Source of the DNA: Polycladomyces zharkentensis
GTDB lineage: Bacteria; Bacillota; Bacilli; Thermoactinomycetales; JIR-001
Direction of reading: 5' to 3'
Assembly: GCF_016938855.1 (NCBI RefSeq)
Contig: NZ_JAFHAP010000008.1
Coordinates: forward strand, 62,280 to 126,279
DNA length: 64,000 nt
The position numbers were made by a program, and so were the translations under genes. Below the pieces are notes generated by a model. The model did not search any database, was not told the origin of the DNA, and saw nothing but the letters and a program-made list of their open reading frames with translations. Positions 59,534-64,000 of this stretch are shown piece by piece. Each line of letters opens with the position of its first letter. Within the stretch, counting starts at the first letter, position 1.

Positions 59534-62185
59534 TCAGCTTTTCTCATCCAATATCTCCACATAACCTTTCGTGCCGTCAACACGGACATATTGGCCATCT
59601 TTCAATATTTTTGTTGCATTCTCCACACCGACAACGGCGGGGATTCCGTACTCCCTTGCCACAACGGAACCGTGGGTCATCATCCCTCCGACCTCTGTCA
59701 CGAGCGCTTTTGCGGAATGAAAGAGAGGGGTCCAGCCCGGATCGGTATAGGGGGCGACCAAAATATCCCCTTTGTTCAGTGATCCTTCTTCCAGTCTGCG
59801 AACCACTTTGACATACCCTTCCGCAACGCCCGCAGATACGGGAATGCCGACCAAAGCGCCTAGAGGTGCCTGCTCGTTGCTGATTTCGGCAGTAAATACT
59901 TCTCCACTGCTTGTGATGACAAGGGGAGGGGTGAGCTTCCGGTACCTCTCTTCCAATGCCTTCCGGGAATGAATCAATTCCCTGACATCACCGTTGAAGC
60001 GGTTCTCCAGCAAGGCGACCAGTTCATCCAATGTCAAATAGAAGACATCTTCTTTCTTTTCAAGGATTCCTTTTTCAAACAGAGTGTTCGCTTCTTCCAA
60101 AATGGCTTCTCTGTAAATGTCAAAATAGCGGATCATGATATACTTGGGCAGTTCACGGATTCCCACCGTATTTCGGTAGAGGGTGATAAGGCGGGATAAT
60201 TTTTTTGCTTTTCTTGTGCCGCCGGGTGTTGCTTTGACCCGTTTCAATAAGGATTGAATCGCCTCATTCGCTTCTTGCTCTCCCTGTTTGAATTTTTCCC
60301 GGTGTTCATTCGGGGCATTGCTTCTCATATGACTGAGAATGGATGGGACGAGCATGGTGGGCGCTTCTTTGTAGCGAACCCGAGTGATATCAATTTCCCC
60401 CGGGGCCCGCATCCCGAACCTTTCCATAAACCGGTCCAGTGCGGCTTTAAATGCATCTCCGCCTTCCACTTTGCTTAAGCCTTCATAAAACATTCGGTCT
60501 TCCGCCCGTTCCAGATATTCCACTACTTCAGGATAGTTTCTGGCCGTGTCGGCCAGATCCCCGATCATCAGCCCCATTTCACTTGTCACATTGCCCGGAG
60601 GGGATTTGTAAACCGATGCGCTCAATTCTTCACCCAGCCATTTTTTTACTTTTCGTTTTATGATCGGTAATGTAATGAACCCTGTATATACGTAGGCCAT
60701 TGGAGCAACCAGTGAGAAAAACCCGCGCTTGGCATGTTTTTGTATGAACTGAATCCACTGTGCTCCGGACCGTTGAAACACCTCCTGTCTAAAGCGGGAC
60801 AAGTCCTGCTCATAGGTGGAGGTAGCCCTCTGAACGGCCAGATGCGGATTTTCAAAATACATGATTTTGATCAACCGGGGAATCACTTTGCCATAAAATG
60901 CAAGCAGCTGTTTCACTGCGCGGAAAACCTGTCTCTTCACCCCCCGTTTGGGTGCTCTCTTTTGAAACTCTTCGCTTAAAACAACCTTCTTCAGCGCCAA
61001 CACATTATCGTCCGTCACAGAGCTTTTGAGAAGCTTACGCTGTACGAACTTCAAATACATGAAACTGGAACAATCCCAGAAGAGCCTGCCACCCGCTTCA
61101 ACAAACGGAGATGAATCATCTTTAAACGGATCGAGCGCTTTCCAGACGGAGATCCCGAGCGGTTTCATATAGTCTGTCATCATTTGACTGTGGCCAATTG
61201 AAAGATATACATGGTAATTGTCATCATCAGCAGCCGGAACCGGGTACAGAGAAGTGATGGGACGGCTTTGCAGGATATAGATGCGGTCACCTTCCAGACA
61301 CCACTCGATATCTTGTTCCGCACCGTAATGTTTTTCGATCCTGCGCCCCAGTTCCGCCAGCTCCAAGATCTTCTGATCCGGAAGCGCTTGTTGTTGTTGA
61401 AGTTCCGGCGGAAGTTCCCTGATTTCCGTTCCACCCCGGGAAACAGGGAAGATGCCTTTCTCCTTTTTCGCGATTTGTTTCTGGATAATCTGCTGGTCAC
61501 GTACTTTATACAAATCGGCCGTCACAATGCCGGAAACAAGTGCCTCTCCAAGTCCAAACCCGGCATCAATGGAAACCGTGCGCCGATGTCCTGTAACCGG
61601 GTCTGCCGTAAACATGATGCCGGACACATCAGGAAATACCATCCGTTGCACCACGACAGACAAGGATATGGACCGATGATCGAATCCGTTATTGATACGG
61701 TATACGATCGCCCGATCTGTGAAGAGGGATGCCCAGCATTTTTTGACTGCTTCAATGAGTTGTTCAGCCCCCTTCACATTCAGGTAGGTTTCCTGTTGAC
61801 CAGCGAAAGAAGCGGTTGGTAAGTCCTCGGCTGTTGCACTGGAGCGGACAGCGTAAGCATGATCTTCACCCAGTTTCGACCACGCCTTGATGATTGCTGA
61901 TTTTATTCGATCAGAAAGCGGGATCGTAAGCAAGTGATGACGAATTCTCTGTCCCAATGAGCGGATCTCGTCGAGTTGTTCCGGTTTCAACTGATTCATC
62001 AGGTTGAACCATTCATCCATCTTATCACTTGCTTCGATGAAATGGCGGTAAGCCGATGTCGTGATGCAAAATCCAGGAGGAACGGGGAATCCCGCTTTTG
62101 TCATCTCTCCCAGATTTGCTCCTTTCCCGCCGACCATAGGCAAGCTGTGGCGATCGATCTCATCGAAATACTGAACATATTTCAT
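59534..62185 (-). CDS. Rifampicin phosphotransferase-like PEP-utilising enzyme
   Basis: The 883-residue protein has three domains: an ATP-grasp PEP/pyruvate-binding domain (LPMVGGKGANLGEMTKAGFP, YAVRSSATAEDLPTASFAGQ), a long central region (about 330-770), and a C-terminal swivelling His domain. The phospho-carrier His838 lies in GGMMTHGSVVAREYGIPAVV. True PEP synthases have TCHAAI there, whereas THGxVVAREYGIPAVVG is typical of rifampicin phosphotransferases such as the Listeria enzyme, so rifamycin inactivation is the favoured role. Family length is about 870. Start has GGAAGTGAAAGG upstream. Flanking IS relic and exporter genes fit an accessory resistance segment. Confidence 0.8.
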   Translation of the reverse strand: MKYVQYFDEIDRHSLPMVGGKGANLGEMTKAGFPVPPGFCITTSAYRHFIEASDKMDEWFNLMNQLKPEQLDEIRSLGQRIRHHLLTIPLSDRIKSAIIKAWSKLGEDHAYAVRSSATAEDLPTASFAGQQETYLNVKGAEQLIEAVKKCWASLFTDRAIVYRINNGFDHRSISLSVVVQRMVFPDVSGIMFTADPVTGHRRTVSIDAGFGLGEALVSGIVTADLYKVRDQQIIQKQIAKKEKGIFPVSRGGTEIRELPPELQQQQALPDQKILELAELGRRIEKHYGAEQDIEWCLEGDRIYILQSRPITSLYPVPAADDDNYHVYLSIGHSQMMTDYMKPLGISVWKALDPFKDDSSPFVEAGGRLFWDCSSFMYLKFVQRKLLKSSVTDDNVLALKKVVLSEEFQKRAPKRGVKRQVFRAVKQLLAFYGKVIPRLIKIMYFENPHLAVQRATSTYEQDLSRFRQEVFQRSGAQWIQFIQKHAKRGFFSLVAPMAYVYTGFITLPIIKRKVKKWLGEELSASVYKSPPGNVTSEMGLMIGDLADTARNYPEVVEYLERAEDRMFYEGLSKVEGGDAFKAALDRFMERFGMRAPGEIDITRVRYKEAPTMLVPSILSHMRSNAPNEHREKFKQGEQEANEAIQSLLKRVKATPGGTRKAKKLSRLITLYRNTVGIRELPKYIMIRYFDIYREAILEEANTLFEKGILEKKEDVFYLTLDELVALLENRFNGDVRELIHSRKALEERYRKLTPPLVITSSGEVFTAEISNEQAPLGALVGIPVSAGVAEGYVKVVRRLEEGSLNKGDILVAPYTDPGWTPLFHSAKALVTEVGGMMTHGSVVAREYGIPAVVGVENATKILKDGQYVRVDGTKGYVEILDEKS

Positions 62186-62249
62186 GACCTTTCACTTCCT
62201 TTTCAAACAAGTAGGGACCAAAGCTCCACGACTTCACGCGCTGTTCGAT

Positions 62250-62264
62250 ACGGACACAATCCGT
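62250..62264. promoter_or_regulatory. Inverted repeat in the rph-like upstream region
   Basis: ACGGA-CACAA-TCCGT, 65-79 bases upstream of the minus-strand start, could be a regulator site. I could not find the known rifamycin-associated element by eye. Confidence 0.3.
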
Positions 62265-62357
62265 GACACTGAAGTAGAGGGAGGTGCCCAGTCGGGCACC
62301 ATCATGAGTGCCAGCAGGGAATGAACAGGATCGTTTTTCGGAACGCCATCTGCCTCG

Positions 62358-63161
62358 TCACAATGACAAATCTCGCCGGCGGAAAACCATCGTCGCAATG
62401 AGGAACAGCACCATCGCGGTAAAGCCCAAACCTGCCGCTATCCACAAAATGTCTTCTTCTCCCCGTGCGAGACGTGCCGGTTCATACAGGCTGAACAACG
62501 TCCAGTTCCGGAGCCAATCCAGTTTTTCACCCAGTTTACCGGCAAAGTCCATCGCATAGAACAGGATGGTCACTGTTGCCGACCAGGATACCGCCTTCTT
62601 TTCATCGTCAAACAGGCACGAAAACAGGAAGCTGTATGCGCCGATCACAGAAAAAAACAGGAAACAGACCAGATTCAGTTCCATGTAGTCTGACCGATTC
62701 AAGGCGGGTTGATCCAGCAGCCAGGTATCTCCCGCGATCCCGCCGAGAAAGGTGAACAGGTTGATCAGCCCGAGCCCCGTGATGAAAAATGCGACTTGCG
62801 TCAGGATGAGCCGTGACCGGGACAACGGCGTTGACAGCAGAAATGCCATGGACCCCCGGTCGACATGCCGAGCCACCAGCCGGGTCGGGATCACCACGCT
62901 GTACACCATCAGCAGGATCAGATACAGGAAGGAGTGGTACTCAACAGCGATAAAATCGTTCAAACGCTGTACACCGGCCTCAATTCCCAACACTTTCATC
63001 ATCTCTTCCGGCATTTTCTTCAGCAATTCATTCATGTCTCCGGGATTCAAGCTGGGATAGATGGAAACAATCATCAGCACATAAAGAAACGACCCGATCG
63101 CCATCGCTGCCAATGTCTTGCCGTGCAACCGCCACATTGCCCGGTACAGCGCAAGGTTCAT
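62358..63161 (-). CDS. ABC-2 type transporter permease
   Basis: The 267-residue membrane protein has six predicted helices (TLAAMAIGSFLYVLMIVSIY, SFLYLILLMVYSVVIP, FFITGLGLINLFTFLGG, LNLVCFLFFSVIGAYSFLF, AVSWSATVTILFYAM, WIAAGLGFTAMVLFLIATMV) and DRGSMAFLLSTPLSRSRLIL, the pattern of ABC-2 exporters of drugs or antibiotics. It overlaps the ATPase gene by four bases. The carried substrate is unknown. A hairpin GGTGCCC/GGGCACC near 62282-62299 lies downstream on the minus strand. Confidence 0.88.
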   Translation of the reverse strand: MNLALYRAMWRLHGKTLAAMAIGSFLYVLMIVSIYPSLNPGDMNELLKKMPEEMMKVLGIEAGVQRLNDFIAVEYHSFLYLILLMVYSVVIPTRLVARHVDRGSMAFLLSTPLSRSRLILTQVAFFITGLGLINLFTFLGGIAGDTWLLDQPALNRSDYMELNLVCFLFFSVIGAYSFLFSCLFDDEKKAVSWSATVTILFYAMDFAGKLGEKLDWLRNWTLFSLYEPARLARGEEDILWIAAGLGFTAMVLFLIATMVFRRRDLSL

Positions 63162-64000
63162 CGTTCGTTCGCCTCCCGTCGTTCATAGTAGTGCATAAAG
63201 ATTTCTTCGAGATCCATCTCTCTGTGTTCCAAATGGCGCACATCCACATCGCCCAGAGCGCGGATCAGGGGATTCAGATCACCTTGTACCTCGATTTCAA
63301 CCGTGGTTGCTCCCCGGCGGACCACACTGAGCCCGGCCTGAATCAATCGGTCGATGTCCGATTTTCTTCCCAGCGTCACAACAAACGCTTTCCGCTGCTC
63401 ACTGCGCAATTCCTGGACGGATTTCACAGCGATCAGCCGTCCTTTCCGGATGATGCCGACCCGGTCTGCCGTGCGCTCGATCTCCGGAAACTGATGAGAG
63501 GACATGAAAATCGTTTTTCCTCGCTTTTTTTCTTCCAGAATCAATTCCACAAACCCCCGTTGCATCAGGGGATCCAAACCGGAGGTGGGTTCGTCCAGGA
63601 TCAAAATCTCCGGATCATGCATGAATGCGGCCACAATGGCCAGTTTTTGTTTCATTCCCTTGGACATTTTTCGGATCGGGACTCGGGGGTCCAGTTCCAG
63701 TCGCTCCAGCAGCTCATTCCTTCTGTCATCCTTCTGTCCACGGAGTCCCGCCATCAAATCCAAGAAACCGGTACCGTCCAGTCCTTCAAACATGGCGATC
63801 TCCCCCGGGAGATAACCGGTGACTTTTTGAATCTTGTCCGATTCATTCCAGCAGTCCATGCCCCCGATCTCCGCTTTGCCCTCATCCTGTCTCATAAAAC
63901 CCATCAAGTGACGAATCGTAGTGGATTTTCCCGCACCGTTTGGTCCGAGATAACCGAATACTTCACCCCGATTCACTTCAAGGGTGAGATCAAAAATTCC
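63158..64000 (-). CDS. ABC transporter ATP-binding protein (5' end outside window)
   Basis: The 280 visible residues include GIFDLTLEVNRGEVFGYLGP at the window edge, Walker A LGPNGAGKST, signature KMSKGMKQKLAI, Walker B ILILDEPTSGLD and the H-loop in SSHQFPEIERTA. The frame runs off the window at 64000. About 15 more N-terminal residues are expected before GIFDLTL; the internal GTG 63976 is not the true start. With the overlapping permease it forms a two-gene exporter. Confidence 0.92.
   Translation of the reverse strand, partial: GIFDLTLEVNRGEVFGYLGPNGAGKSTTIRHLMGFMRQDEGKAEIGGMDCWNESDKIQKVTGYLPGEIAMFEGLDGTGFLDLMAGLRGQKDDRRNELLERLELDPRVPIRKMSKGMKQKLAIVAAFMHDPEILILDEPTSGLDPLMQRGFVELILEEKKRGKTIFMSSHQFPEIERTADRVGIIRKGRLIAVKSVQELRSEQRKAFVVTLGRKSDIDRLIQAGLSVVRRGATTVEIEVQGDLNPLIRALGDVDVRHLEHREMDLEEIFMHYYERREANER

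Noticed and set aside
1-64000. CRISPR arrays, tRNA and rRNA genes
   Set aside because: No regularly spaced short direct repeats, no tRNA T-loop or acceptor-stem patterns and no rRNA segments were noticed; small RNAs can be missed by eye.

Overview
This window looks like the chromosome of an endospore-forming Bacillales bacterium. The translated genes, their order and a GC-rich, Bacillus-like codon usage resemble the Thermoactinomycetaceae; that placement is inference from the sequence alone. The backbone follows the order known from Bacillus subtilis: ylmC/ymxH, dpaA-dpaB, asd, dapG, dapA, rnjB, tepA, ylzJ, spoIIIE, (nucleoside ABC transporter), ymfF-ymfH-ymfI-ymfJ-ymfK, rodZ (ymfM), pgsA, cinA, recA, rny, ymdB, spoVS, tdh, kbl, miaB, ricA (ymcA), cotE.

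Layout. 1-5078: spore dipicolinate synthase and the aspartate/diaminopimelate pathway (asd, dapG, dapA), which supply each other. 5080-5906: an accessory patch with an IS200/IS605-like TnpB relic and an AT-rich orphan ORF. 6039-13082: RNase J, an SDR oxidoreductase on the minus strand, a HesB-like protein, TepA, YlzJ and the SpoIIIE/FtsK DNA pump. 13435-18214: a BMP-type nucleoside-binding lipoprotein with its ABC ATPase and two permeases. 18446-24351: a minus-strand alkaline-phosphatase-superfamily membrane protein, then the ymf genes. 24545-29831: ymfK followed by four consecutive RodZ-like genes. 30168-33610: pgsA, cinA and a DEAD-box helicase. 34237-39456: an SOS-box-preceded recA-recX operon that runs into an SbcD-like nuclease and an SbcC-like ATPase split over three ORFs. 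39762-42539: rny, ymdB, spoVS. 42617-49727: M19 dipeptidase, 2-oxoacid:ferredoxin oxidoreductase, an MBL hydrolase, and threonine catabolism (tdh-kbl). 50169-52958: class II aldolase-like protein, SDR and lipid kinase. 53408-57545: miaB, ricA, cotE and a predicted amidoligase where mutS-mutL would follow in B. subtilis. 57897-64000: a mostly minus-strand accessory segment with an MBL hydrolase, an IS1182-type transposase relic, a rifampicin-phosphotransferase-like enzyme and an ABC-2 exporter cut by the window end.

The most unusual observations are the three-part SbcC-like ATPase next to SbcD under the recA SOS control region; the array of four RodZ-like proteins; two copies of a ~220-235 bp repeat with matched terminal inverted repeats, whose internal hairpin shows a compensatory base change; a second dispersed hairpin repeat family; and the amidoligase beside cotE. 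Several control elements are clear by eye: an SOS box and promoter at recA, a sigma-H promoter at spoVS, sigma-A promoters before the last rodZ-like gene, pgsA and rnjB, and many intrinsic terminators. All functional names come from reading motifs and remembered family sequences; no database search was run.
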